From Burkholderia sp. H160 (GTDB lineage Bacteria > Pseudomonadota > Gammaproteobacteria > Burkholderiales > Burkholderiaceae): a DNA stretch of 64,000 nt. The position numbers were made by a program, and so were the translations under genes. Where the stretch lies: the NCBI GenBank assembly GCA_000173575.1, contig ABYL01000006.1:1-64000 (forward strand). Reading direction: 5' to 3'. The notes beneath the pieces are model-generated. The model was not told where the DNA came from, did not search any database, and saw only the letters and a program-made list of their open reading frames with translations. Shown here piece by piece: positions 1-8,241 of the stretch; position 1 is the stretch's first letter, and every line of letters begins with the position of its first letter.

Positions 1-700
1 GGCCGGCGAGCGGCTGGCGCCAGTCGAACGCGGGCGCGTTGTGGGAGACCGCGCCGTTTGCCGCGATCCGCACCACCTGGCCCGACACATACGCCGAGCG
101 CGGCGACAGGAAAAAGCGCAGCGTCGCTTCGATGCCGCTTTGCGCGGCCTCCTCGACGTACACGAGATTCGCAGTGATGCCGCGCCGCGCTTCCTTGCCG
201 AGCGAGCGCACGAGCCCTTCGAGCGCGCGCTGGGCGGTCCACTGACGCGGGCTCGCGCAGGCCTCGGGCGGCCGCCCGAGCACGACGATGCGCCCGCACT
301 TGCCGAGCGAGCGCAGCGTGTCGTGGAAAAAGCCGTAGAGCGGTTCGAGCTGGCTGCTGTCGTCGATACCGCTCGCGTCGAACAGCAGCGCGGCGAGCTT
401 GCCCGGCGAGCCGGCTTCGGCCGGCTCGAAGCGGCCGGTCATCAGGCCGTGGCGATTGGCGAGCGGCACCCAGAGCCCGGCGCTTTCGTGCGCGACGCTC
501 GTCATGCCGACGCTCGCGACGAGACCCGCGAGCGCGTCGAGCAGCCGGGGCTCGCGGCCCGCGCCGATCGCGATCAGACCGTCGAACTCGGGCCGGTCCG
601 CGCGATAGCGCCGCAGCACCTCGGGCTTCGGCAGGCCGAGCGAGCGGGCCAGACGCCCGCCGAACGGCGAGTTGACGAACTTCAGGTAGGAGTCGTTCAT
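1..700 (-). CDS. 3-oxoacyl-ACP reductase-like protein (high-molecular-weight FabG type), 5' part only
   Basis: I translated this frame directly: it opens with ATG at 700 (MNDSYLKFVNSPFGGRLARS) and stays open for 233 codons to the window edge. The beginning resembles the non-catalytic, flavodoxin-like N-terminal domain of large (about 450-residue) FabG4-type short-chain reductases, which reduce 3-ketoacyl thioesters. The Rossmann catalytic domain would lie beyond the window. A stretch near residues 195-225 (YVSGQVVRIAANGAVSHNAP) looks like the end of the degenerate first reductase-like unit. The gene sits next to a PsrA-like TetR regulator, which fits fatty-acid metabolism. The family call comes from recognition, not from a search; partial at the left edge. 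Confidence 0.72.
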   Translation of the reverse strand, partial: MNDSYLKFVNSPFGGRLARSLGLPKPEVLRRYRADRPEFDGLIAIGAGREPRLLDALAGLVASVGMTSVAHESAGLWVPLANRHGLMTGRFEPAEAGSPGKLAALLFDASGIDDSSQLEPLYGFFHDTLRSLGKCGRIVVLGRPPEACASPRQWTAQRALEGLVRSLGKEARRGITANLVYVEEAAQSGIEATLRFFLSPRSAYVSGQVVRIAANGAVSHNAPAFDWRQPLAG

Positions 701-858
701 GTTATCGGTCGCTCCGCTGGACGCGCCGCAGCTAGCCTTTTTGGTCTCCCGGGGGCGCCGGACGTGTGTCAGTGTGCCTTGAGTTGCGTGACTCGGGTAC
801 GGTTTGCCGCGCTGACTGATCATTTTCGGCCAGCGCACGATGACGTCGCGAGGCGTCG

Positions 859-1638
859 TCAGGCGGTGCCGTGCAACTCGTGCGGACGGGTTGCCGGCGC
901 CGCTTCGATATCGCCGCCGTGGCTTTCGCCGCCTTCGGCCGCATCGCCGAGCACCGCGGCGAACGCGGCCAGTTGCGAGCTGTCCGGCAGCGGCGCCTTC
1001 AACGCGGCGACTATCAGCGACGCAAGGCGCGCGATCAGCTTCGCATTGTTCATCGACTTGCCTTGCGAGAACCCGGCTATCAGGCTGTCGGTATCCGTGC
1101 TGGCGAACACGCCCGAGAGCGAGCCGATCGCGAAATTGAGCCGCCAGCCGAGTTCCTCGCGCGGCAGATGCGGCAGCGCGCGCTGAAACGCATCGAAAAA
1201 GCGCACCGCCACCGACTCGTAATGCGCGCTCAGAAAGTCGCGGATGAACGACGAAGGATCCGTATAGGCGCGCCCGAGCAGGCGCAGAAACGCGTTGCCG
1301 CCGAAGCGTGGATCGCGCGACAGACGCAGCGCCGGAATGAACATCGCGCCGAGCACGTGCTCGCAGGTGAGGCGCGCGCCGAGCATGACGTCGAAGCGGT
1401 CGAGCAGCTTCAACCGCTCCTCGTTCAACCGATCGAGCCGGCGCGACAGCATCGCGTGAATCAGCGCTTCCTTGCTGCCGAAGTGGTAGTTGACCGCCGC
1501 GAGATTGACTTCGGCGCGCGACGTGATCTGGCGCAGCGACATCGCCTCATAACCGCTTTCGATGAACAGCGTTTCGGTGGCGTCGAGAATGTGTGACTTC
1601 GTGTCGCCGCTATGCCGGCCTGTCGTGCGAACTGCCAT
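859..1638 (-). CDS. TetR/AcrR family transcriptional regulator, PsrA-like
   Basis: 259 residues. The N-terminal TetR helix-turn-helix is clear (about residues 15-60): SHILDATETLFIESGYEAMS, followed by LRQITSRAEVNLAAVNYHFG. The ITSRAEVNLAAVNYHFGSKE segment is very close to PsrA of Pseudomonas, a repressor of beta-oxidation genes that responds to long-chain acyl-CoA. The start at 1638 is backed by a GGGAG ribosome site. It lies 158 bases upstream of the FabG-like gene on the same strand, so the two could be co-transcribed. A perfect palindrome just upstream (1684-1701) is a likely autoregulatory operator. The ligand is inferred from the family. Confidence 0.85.
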   Translation of the reverse strand: MAVRTTGRHSGDTKSHILDATETLFIESGYEAMSLRQITSRAEVNLAAVNYHFGSKEALIHAMLSRRLDRLNEERLKLLDRFDVMLGARLTCEHVLGAMFIPALRLSRDPRFGGNAFLRLLGRAYTDPSSFIRDFLSAHYESVAVRFFDAFQRALPHLPREELGWRLNFAIGSLSGVFASTDTDSLIAGFSQGKSMNNAKLIARLASLIVAALKAPLPDSSQLAAFAAVLGDAAEGGESHGGDIEAAPATRPHELHGTA

Positions 1639-1683
1639 GTTGCGTCTCCCAGTTGCCGGCGCTGCCGGCTCGCAAACAAGCGA

Positions 1684-1701
1684 TTCAAATCGGTATTTGA
1701 A
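1684..1701. promoter_or_regulatory. Palindromic operator candidate for the PsrA-like regulator
   Basis: TTCAAATCGGTATTTGAA is a perfect inverted repeat with 7-base arms and a 4-base centre. It lies 46 bases upstream of the TetR start codon. It has the TTCAAA/TTTGAA character of sites bound by PsrA/FadR-type TetR proteins. Binding itself is inference. Confidence 0.6.
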
Positions 1702-1807
1702 ACAACCGTTCTTTTTTTAGGATAAAAAAGGAGGGGCGGTGCGATCAAGGGGACCGGCTCGACTAACCCCTCTAGAAGCGAAGCGCGCGGCGCGTCATGC
1801 TGCGCAG

Positions 1808-1840
1808 AAAAAAGGCCGTTCCGAACGAATCGGAACGGCC
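1808..1840 (-). terminator. Rho-independent terminator of the MFS gene
   Basis: An 11-bp perfect stem (1814-1824 with 1830-1840, loop of 5) is followed on the minus strand by six T residues (plus-strand A run 1808-1813). It lies about 65 bases past the stop codon of the MFS transporter at 1906. Confidence 0.85.
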
Positions 1841-1905
1841 CCGTATTGCCCTGCGCAACGCGTTGACGCGTGCTTGCGTCGTGGTGGTTCGAGCGCTTGA
1901 AGCTC

Positions 1906-3156
1906 TTAGACTTGTCCTCGGATCGCGCCGTCCGTCGAGCTCACCCCGACGACTTCACGCGCGGACTGCGTCATGTCGATGCCGCGGCGCTCGCGGCTGA
2001 ACGGAATCAGCACGCAAATCACGATCGCGACGATGCCGGCCACGACCGCCATCACGAGCGCGTAGTCGTTGTTGTGCATTTCGGCGATTTTCGCTTGCAG
2101 CGGACCGTTGACCGATGCGATCAGATTGCCGAGCTGATACACGAGACCTGGGAAGGTCGCGCGGATTTCATCGGGCGAGATTTCGTTCAGGTGCACCGGA
2201 ATCACGCCCCACGCGCCTTGCACCGAGATCTGCATCAGGCACGCGCCGAGCGCGAGCAACATCGGCGTGCTCGAGAAGGCCCACAGCGGCAGCACCGGCA
2301 GCGCGATCAGCGCGGCGATGAAGATCGCGCGCTTGCGGCCGATCTGCTCCGACACCCAGCCGAAGAACAGACCCCCGCAGATCGCGCCGATGTTCAGCGT
2401 GATCGTGATCAACGACACCGTGTGCGCGTCGAATTGATGCTGCACGCGCAGGAAGGTCGGATACAGGTCCTGCGAGCCGTGCGAGAAGAAGTTGAACGCG
2501 GTCATCAGGATGATCGCGTAGATGGACAGGCCGATGTTCTGCTTGAGCGTCGCGACGAGGCCAGGACGGACCTTCTTTTCGAGCGTCTGGAACGCGGGCG
2601 ACTCGGGCACGTGCGCGCGAATGTACAGCACCAGCAGCGCGGGCAGCACGCCGACGAAGAACATGCCGCGCCAGCCGATGTATTGATAGAACAGGCCGAA
2701 CACGATCGACGCGAGCAAGTAGCCGCTCGGATACCCGGCCTGCAGAAGACCCGAAACGATACCGCGCGACTTCGGCGGCACGGTTTCCATGGTCAGCGCG
2801 CCGCCGACACCCCATTCGCCGCCCATCGCGATACCGAACAGCGCGCGCAGCACGAGCAGCGTCATCAGGTTCGGCGACAGACCGGACAGCAGTTCGAGCA
2901 GCGAGAAGCACGCGATGTTGAGCATGAGCGTCGGACGGCGGCCGTGTTTGTCGGCGAGCCAGCCGAAGATCAGTGCGCCGAGCGGACGCATCATCAAGGT
3001 CAGCATGATCGCGACCGCGACCGACGGAATGTCCGTATTGAATTCCTGCGCGATATCTTTCAATACGAACACCATCAGAAAGAAATCGAATGCGTCGAGG
3101 GTCCAGCCCAGATAGGCGGCGATGGTGACGTTTCTCTGTTCGCGAGTCCAGCTCAT
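1906..3156 (-). CDS. MFS transporter, carboxylate/sialate:H+ symporter type
   Basis: 416 residues with about 12 hydrophobic segments. The MFS loop 2-3 signature is present (GWLADKHGRRPT, about residues 64-75). The N-terminus WTLDAFDFFLMVFVLKDIA and the motif GMGGEWGVGGAL-like 'AMGGEWGVGGAL' are characteristic of the sialate:H+ symporter branch (NanT, Jen1 and related lactate/pyruvate carriers), so a small organic acid is the likely substrate. ATG at 3156 has a GGAGA site 8-9 bases upstream. It is a single-gene unit that ends in a strong terminator. The exact substrate cannot be read from sequence. Confidence 0.85.
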   Translation of the reverse strand: MSWTREQRNVTIAAYLGWTLDAFDFFLMVFVLKDIAQEFNTDIPSVAVAIMLTLMMRPLGALIFGWLADKHGRRPTLMLNIACFSLLELLSGLSPNLMTLLVLRALFGIAMGGEWGVGGALTMETVPPKSRGIVSGLLQAGYPSGYLLASIVFGLFYQYIGWRGMFFVGVLPALLVLYIRAHVPESPAFQTLEKKVRPGLVATLKQNIGLSIYAIILMTAFNFFSHGSQDLYPTFLRVQHQFDAHTVSLITITLNIGAICGGLFFGWVSEQIGRKRAIFIAALIALPVLPLWAFSSTPMLLALGACLMQISVQGAWGVIPVHLNEISPDEIRATFPGLVYQLGNLIASVNGPLQAKIAEMHNNDYALVMAVVAGIVAIVICVLIPFSRERRGIDMTQSAREVVGVSSTDGAIRGQV

Positions 3157-3439
3157 AAATTGTTCTCCTGAGTCTCCAGAAAACCGCGTTTGACGACGGG
3201 CCGCTCCATTGCCGCTTGCGCATTACGGCAAGCGTTTCCCGGCGAGTGTACGCCGAGCGTTAAGCGCCTGCATGATTGAAGCCGCCATTCTCGGTGTTAA
3301 TCCCGAGAGCAAATTTCGTGCTGAATCAGTTCGGCCGCCCCCAACGCTACGCTACGACGACTCGTAGGCCGGCGGGCGCGCCGCGCGCCACATCGAACGT
3401 TCATGTACAGTTACTTCGCCAACGTACCGACATATCGCA

Positions 3440-4834
3440 ATGTCCGTAAAGCCATCGCCTTCGTTGCTCGACGAGATGCTCGACGCTGTCGCGCGTCGTT
3501 ATCGCCTGCCGGCGCTCACGGCTGCGTGTGCGCCGACGCAGCAGACGAGTCCTTCCACCGTGCTTGCGCTGGCGATCGAGCGGGCTCGCGAGGCGAACGC
3601 GCGCGGTGAAGCGCCGCACGCGGCGAATCGGCGGCTCTTCATCGAGACGCTCGCACGCATGATTCGGGACGCGATGCGCGAGGAAGCCGGCGACCCGGTG
3701 TTTCAGGCGATGCTGCTACGGCATCGCAACGCCGTGGTGCGCGAGTACGCGTCGCTGGCCGCGCACGCGAGCGTGGATCGTCGGCTGATTCACGCAGCCG
3801 TCAATGCGATCGCTCATCCGGCCAAACAGGAGCGGCTGCTGCCCGGTCCGCAACGTGACGCGTTAGCGCGGCTGCACGCGCTCGCGTTCGCCGAAGCGTG
3901 GCCCGCGCTGGCCGAGGCCGTGCAACGTTGTATCGAGACACCGCAGATCGCACACGAAGCGGCGCTGCAACGTGGCCTTGCGCAATTGCTGGAGAGCGAC
4001 GCGCTGCATCGCTTGCTGCGTCTCGATGCGCTCACGTCCGACGAGCGCGTGCGTCACTACCAGTCGCTGTGGGATCGCCAGGGGCCGCGCCCAGGAAGCT
4101 CGATTGCCGTCGCGCGAGGCTTGAGTTCGAAGCAGCGCGGCGCCGCCGTCGAAGCATCGGCCACCGATGCGCTCGCCGCGCTCGCGCGGCGCCTGAACGA
4201 CGCGCAGGGTGAGTCCGATGCGTGCCGTGTCGTGAACTCGATGCGCGTGCCGGCCGCGATACCCGCGAGCCACGAGCGCGCGAAAACCGAATGGGATGTG
4301 GTGCTGCTGCGCCAGGCGAAGCCCCCAGCCGATGCGGCGACGTGGGACGTGTGCCTGCTCGTCGAAGCGAAGGCATCGGTCGACGCGGCCACCACCGATC
4401 TGCCCCGGCTCGTGCGCGGACTGACGCTGCTGGCGCACGCGGACCCGCACACCGTCTATTCGTTTCGCACGCTGCAGGGGGCGGTGCGGCTGCGCGGCGC
4501 GTCGCTGGCCGCGCTAACGAGTGACGGGCCCGGTCTGCGCAGGAGCGTGCTCTATTGCTGCGACGCGCCCGTCGAAGCGACGCCGCGCGTGCTGAGTCCC
4601 GCGAGCCGGATGCAACTGCTGTCGGCCCACGCCAGCCTCGATTTCGCCGGCGCGCTGGCGGACGGGCGCGACGCCGATTGCGCGGGCCTCGAACCGGTGT
4701 GGCGTCAGTTGCTCGAAGCGCCGCGATGGCGGGCGGTGCTCGACCAGTACGCGACGCTGCGCGAGGTCCGCGAATTGATGGTCCATCCGGAAGACTTGCG
4801 GGCCGCGGTCGATATCGCCACGCAAGACGGTTGA
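3440..4834 (+). CDS. Uncharacterised protein with PD-(D/E)XK nuclease-like signature
   Basis: 464 residues, mostly alanine/arginine-rich helices, with no signal peptide or membrane segment. I do not recognise a named family. Residues about 230-345 can be read as a PD-(D/E)XK core: an acidic helix residue (E238 in KQRGAAVEAS), a beta strand carrying D286 (TEWDVVLL), then a hydrophobic strand ending in E309-A-K311 (WDVCLLVEAKAS). The order E...D...ExK with these spacings is the classic layout of that fold. The preceding 230 residues are helical and could be a partner or nucleic-acid binding region. It stands alone between the MFS gene and a methyltransferase on the opposite strand. It could also be a non-nuclease protein with a chance match. 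Confidence 0.7.
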   Translation: MSVKPSPSLLDEMLDAVARRYRLPALTAACAPTQQTSPSTVLALAIERAREANARGEAPHAANRRLFIETLARMIRDAMREEAGDPVFQAMLLRHRNAVVREYASLAAHASVDRRLIHAAVNAIAHPAKQERLLPGPQRDALARLHALAFAEAWPALAEAVQRCIETPQIAHEAALQRGLAQLLESDALHRLLRLDALTSDERVRHYQSLWDRQGPRPGSSIAVARGLSSKQRGAAVEASATDALAALARRLNDAQGESDACRVVNSMRVPAAIPASHERAKTEWDVVLLRQAKPPADAATWDVCLLVEAKASVDAATTDLPRLVRGLTLLAHADPHTVYSFRTLQGAVRLRGASLAALTSDGPGLRRSVLYCCDAPVEATPRVLSPASRMQLLSAHASLDFAGALADGRDADCAGLEPVWRQLLEAPRWRAVLDQYATLREVRELMVHPEDLRAAVDIATQDG

Positions 4835-4861
4835 GCGCGGCGCATTCCGGACATTCGCGAT

Positions 4862-5776
4862 CTACGGCTTTTTCGCTGTCAGGTACGCGATGCGCGTTGC
4901 GCCAAGCTGTGTCCCGCTTTCGAAAATCGCCCGCATTCGACCTTCCAGGAAGCCTCGCTCCTCACTCGTCAGTTGCGTCTCGAAGACTTCTTCGAGGCTT
5001 GGCGCCAATGGGTGGGGTGAAGTACGAAGAAACGTTTCCCAGGGCAGACACGCCTCGGTTTGCACATCGATGTGCAACTCCAGATGAATGTCGGTGAATC
5101 CCGCGTCGATGGCGAATCGGACGAGGTCGCGCTCACCGTAGTTCGTGATGGGCAGCGAGCGCGCCTTTTCTTCGGTGTCGGGGAACTGCGCTGCCCGGCA
5201 ACGGAGCAGCAGGGGAAAGAACGGGTCATCGGTCTGGATCGCGTGTGTGTCGATCAAGCGCTTGAGCATGCATACCTCGAGCGCTTCGTCGCGCAGGATG
5301 GGCTCTGCGATGGCGAAGCGGCCGCCCGGTTTGAGTATGCGGTAAAGCTCACGCATGGCCGCGGGCTTGTCTTCGACGTACGCGAGAACCGCGCGCATCG
5401 TGGCTGCATCGACCGCTTCGTCGGCAATACCGTCCAGATTCTCGGCGGAGCATTGCAAATACGCGCACTGCTCGCTCACGCCGAGAGTCCGGGCCGTCTC
5501 TTGCGTGTGCCGGAGCAACGGCGCCGAAATATCCGTCATGACCACCCGGATCGAGACGCCGCCTCGTTCGATCGCTCGAAACCCGACGAGACCATCGCCA
5601 GTCCCGATGTCGGCCAACGTCATGCCGGGACGAAGGTCAATGAAATCCAGCACACGGTCCGCGTATCTCGTGATCTCGACGCGGACGTTGTCCCGATGAG
5701 CGCGATCGTCGCCGTGGCGCAGGCTGAGAATCCATTTGGACCAGTTGTCGTGGGTTACGTCGTTCGTGAGTGGCGA
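4862..5776 (-). CDS. Class I SAM-dependent methyltransferase
   Basis: About 304 residues. SAM-binding motif I is clear (MTLADIGTGDGLVGFRA), followed by an acidic strand end (VVMTDIS) and the post-motif LYRILKPGGRFAIAEP typical of small-molecule methyltransferases. I chose a TTG start at 5776 because AGGAA lies 7 bases upstream and the protein then begins MSPLTNDVTHDNWSKW. The frame extends to a GTG at 5854, but no ribosome site precedes it. The substrate is unknown. It faces the preceding gene tail to tail and is transcribed away from the secreted protein at 6219. Confidence 0.8.
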   Translation of the reverse strand, partial: SPLTNDVTHDNWSKWILSLRHGDDRAHRDNVRVEITRYADRVLDFIDLRPGMTLADIGTGDGLVGFRAIERGGVSIRVVMTDISAPLLRHTQETARTLGVSEQCAYLQCSAENLDGIADEAVDAATMRAVLAYVEDKPAAMRELYRILKPGGRFAIAEPILRDEALEVCMLKRLIDTHAIQTDDPFFPLLLRCRAAQFPDTEEKARSLPITNYGERDLVRFAIDAGFTDIHLELHIDVQTEACLPWETFLRTSPHPLAPSLEEVFETQLTSEERGFLEGRMRAIFESGTQLGATRIAYLTAKKP

Positions 5777-6218
5777 CAAGATAGCGTTCCTGAGCAATGG
5801 TGAGACGCGCGGGATGATAGCTTTTGAACCTGAAGAAGTCCTTAACACGTGCACGAAGCAGTTTTTTTGAAATGAAGTGCGACACGGTACGAATTCGAAC
5901 TCTTACAGGAAAGACGGCGACAATATTGGCGGCTATAACGCGCTCCATGGAGGATGGGTGCAATACAGCGGTCCCAGTACCACAGGCCGCACTGTTCACC
6001 CTGGTGGCGATCCCACATGTTGGACGGGCCGCCGATCCGACTTCAACGGACTTCCGGGAACCGTTCCCACCAGACAGGGCCCGCCAATCGTTGCCGTCAG
6101 CGGCGATTACGGATGTACAAGCCACGCCGCCGCCTGCAAGAATGCGAGAACAACAAGGGCGCCACGGTCAGATCCCGATGTGGTGCGCCGCAACCTGAGG
6201 CAACGTAGGAGGCGGACC
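5777..6218. other. Intergenic region
   Basis: About 440 bases between divergent genes. The plus frame is open from 5877 into the next gene, but its content (Gly/Arg/Thr rich, no domain, no ribosome site) looks non-coding. It should hold the promoters for both neighbours. I see no strong palindrome. Confidence 0.4.
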
Positions 6219-7151
6219 ATGAGCAGGCTTGCCAGATCCCCGGCCGGCAACCAGCGCGCGCGGCGGTGGTGGATGGTCATGATGACGACGGTGCTCTGCT
6301 TCTTGTGCCAGAGCACCTTCGCGCAAGCGGAAGACAGCGCGGCTCGCCTGCGCGACAAATATCAGAGTCTGACGCAGCAACTCGCGTACAACCAGTTTCG
6401 GCGACCCTTGTACCTCGAATCGCAGGAGTTGCCGTCGGCACTCAAGGGGGATATTTATGGGGTGGTCAATTATCCTTTCGCGCTGGTCAGCGGCGCGCTC
6501 AGCGACCCGGCCCACGGCCCGGCCAACTGGTGCGACGTGCTGATCCTGCATCTGAACACCAAATACTGTCATGCCTCGACTGATGCCAACGGTACGGTCC
6601 TTACCGTGAACATCGGCAAGAAGACCGAGGAATCACTTTCGTCGTCCTACCGGGTGCAATTCAACTTTCACCCGGTGGCGAGCACCCCGGATTATTTTCG
6701 CGTCGAGCTCGGCGCCGCGACGGGTCCGCTGAGCACGAAAGACTACCGTATCGTGCTGGAAGCGATACCCGTGGGCGATAGCCGCACCTTTATCCATCTG
6801 ACTTACGCCTACGGTTACGGCACGGCGGGACGGCTCGCCATGAAAACGTATCTGGCGACGATCGGCAGCGACAAGGTCGGCTTTTCCACGACGCCCGATT
6901 CATCGACGGGTGAGACGCAATACATCGGCGGCGTGCGCGGTCTGGTGGAACGCAATACCATGCGCTACTACCTCGCCATCGATGCTTATCTGGGTGCGCT
7001 GGCGAGCCCGCCCAACGCCCGCGTCGACAAACGCTTCGCTGACTGGTTCGATGCGACCGAGCAGTATCCGCGGCAATTGCACGAGGTCAGCCGCACCGAC
7101 TACCTGCAAATGAAGCACAACGAGTATCAACGTCAGCAGATCGCCCAGTAG
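6219..7151 (+). CDS. Secreted protein of unknown function
   Basis: 310 residues from ATG 6219, which has a very good AGGAGG site 5-6 bases upstream. The N-terminus has a positive region (RSPAGNQRARRWW), a hydrophobic stretch (VMMTTVLCFLC) and a cleavage-like QSTFAQA-ED, so it is a Sec signal peptide to about residue 38. The mature part starts with a short helix (ARLRDKYQSLTQQLAYNQF) followed by a beta-rich domain that contains a Cys pair (NWCDVLILHLNTKYCH). I do not recognise a characterised family; similar proteins are probably annotated as hypothetical in Burkholderiales. Periplasmic or outer-membrane-associated location is inferred. Confidence 0.8.
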   Translation: MSRLARSPAGNQRARRWWMVMMTTVLCFLCQSTFAQAEDSAARLRDKYQSLTQQLAYNQFRRPLYLESQELPSALKGDIYGVVNYPFALVSGALSDPAHGPANWCDVLILHLNTKYCHASTDANGTVLTVNIGKKTEESLSSSYRVQFNFHPVASTPDYFRVELGAATGPLSTKDYRIVLEAIPVGDSRTFIHLTYAYGYGTAGRLAMKTYLATIGSDKVGFSTTPDSSTGETQYIGGVRGLVERNTMRYYLAIDAYLGALASPPNARVDKRFADWFDATEQYPRQLHEVSRTDYLQMKHNEYQRQQIAQ

Positions 7152-7311
7152 TGCGCGCGGCGATATCGAATTGAAGTTTTTCTCCGCTCTGGTGTCGATC
7201 CGGTGGTTCGTCGATCGTCGTTGCCTCGTAGGACAACCGGTCAGGAACTTCGGATTCGCTGTTTTGCGTACGTTCTGGCCGCCATCACAACCCGACTCAG
7301 GAGGACACGCT

Positions 7312-7740
7312 GTGAACAAACCCGACAATCCGATCCTGCAGGTTCTGGAAGACTACACCGCCGCGGTATGGGCAAAAAACGTGGACTCGTTCGTCGCGCT
7401 ATACGACACGGATACGGTGGTCTTCGACATGTGGGGGGCATGGGCGCACAACGGCATCGCATCGTGGCGGGCAGTAGCGGAGGGCTGGTTCGGCTCGCTG
7501 GGCAAAGAACGTGTGATCGTGGATTTCAGCGATGCGCAAACGATCGTGGCCGCGGACCTCGCCGTCGTTCACGCCTTCGCGAAATACAAAGCCGTCGATG
7601 CCGACGGCCTGGAACTGCGCTCGATGGACAATCGCCTGACCATGACGTTGAGGCAGCAGGCCGATGGGTGGAAGATTGTCCACCAGCACACCTCCTCTCC
7701 GATCGAGGTCGGCACGGCACAGGTCATGTTCAGGCGCTAG
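7312..7740 (+). CDS. SnoaL/DUF4440-like (NTF2 fold) protein
   Basis: 142 residues from GTG 7312, chosen because CAGGAGGA lies 8 bases upstream; the longer open frame from 7171 has no such site. The pattern VLEDYTAAVWAKNVDSFVAL, then YDTDTVVFDM, and the end DGWKIVHQHTSSP is the typical helix-plus-curved-sheet outline of NTF2-like proteins in the SnoaL/DUF4440 group. Such proteins act as small hydrolases, isomerases or accessory proteins, and the actual role here is not predictable. It follows the secreted protein by 160 bases on the same strand. Confidence 0.8.
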   Translation: MNKPDNPILQVLEDYTAAVWAKNVDSFVALYDTDTVVFDMWGAWAHNGIASWRAVAEGWFGSLGKERVIVDFSDAQTIVAADLAVVHAFAKYKAVDADGLELRSMDNRLTMTLRQQADGWKIVHQHTSSPIEVGTAQVMFRR

Positions 7741-7804
7741 CCCATAATCATGGCTGCTTGACTTGCCCATCCATCTGCGACGTGCCTTTTGTTCAAAGCC
7801 AGCC

Positions 7805-8206
7805 ATGAAACCTTTGCTTGCCGGCCGATGCCTTTGCGGTGCTGTCCACTACTCCGTAAAAGACGAGTTCGTCTATGCGTTGAACTGTCACTGTTCAAAC
7901 TGCCGGCGTGCGACCGGCTCGGCGTTCAAACCATTCGCGGGAATCGAGCGCGACAAGCTGCGTATCACTCAGGGCGAAGACAGCCTGTTGATTTTCGGTG
8001 ATGAACGAGCTGCACACGATGTGCGCTGCAAGATGTGCGGAAGCTTGATGTTCTCGGTGGTTCGTCAAGGGCAGTACGTTCATGTCACGCTGGGAACACT
8101 CACCGATTCGCCCACCCTACGTCCCACTGCCCACATTTTTGTGGGTTCGAAGGCACCGTGGTATTCCATCACTGACCAACTGCCGCAACACGACGAATTC
8201 GGGTAA
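7805..8206 (+). CDS. GFA-family zinc protein (first of three in the window)
   Basis: 133 residues. It carries the zinc ligand pattern of the GFA (glutathione-dependent formaldehyde-activating enzyme-like, Mss4-fold) family: C-x-C near the start (GRCLCGAVHYS), C-x-C-x2-C (LNCHCSNCRRATGSAF) and C-x2-C (RCKMCGSLMFS). ATG 7805 is preferred over the in-frame start at 7763 because homology begins at KPLLAGRCLCG. Most members are not true GSH-formaldehyde enzymes, so only the fold is assigned. It ends just before the convergent pilus operon. Confidence 0.88.
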   Translation: MKPLLAGRCLCGAVHYSVKDEFVYALNCHCSNCRRATGSAFKPFAGIERDKLRITQGEDSLLIFGDERAAHDVRCKMCGSLMFSVVRQGQYVHVTLGTLTDSPTLRPTAHIFVGSKAPWYSITDQLPQHDEFG

Positions 8207-8241
8207 ATGCGCGCGGTTTTGTCGGTGGAGCGGCCGAGGAC

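Noticed and set aside
871-1596. Long plus-strand open frame opposite the TetR gene
   Set aside because: High-GC antisense frame rich in Arg, Ala and His. The opposite strand encodes a clear TetR protein.
1870-3171. 433-codon plus-strand frame opposite the MFS transporter
   Set aside because: Antisense mirror of a clear 12-helix transporter, with Arg/His/Gln-rich low-complexity content.
5877-6218. In-frame upstream extension of the secreted protein gene
   Set aside because: It has no ribosome site, and the signal peptide starts at 6219 behind AGGAGG.
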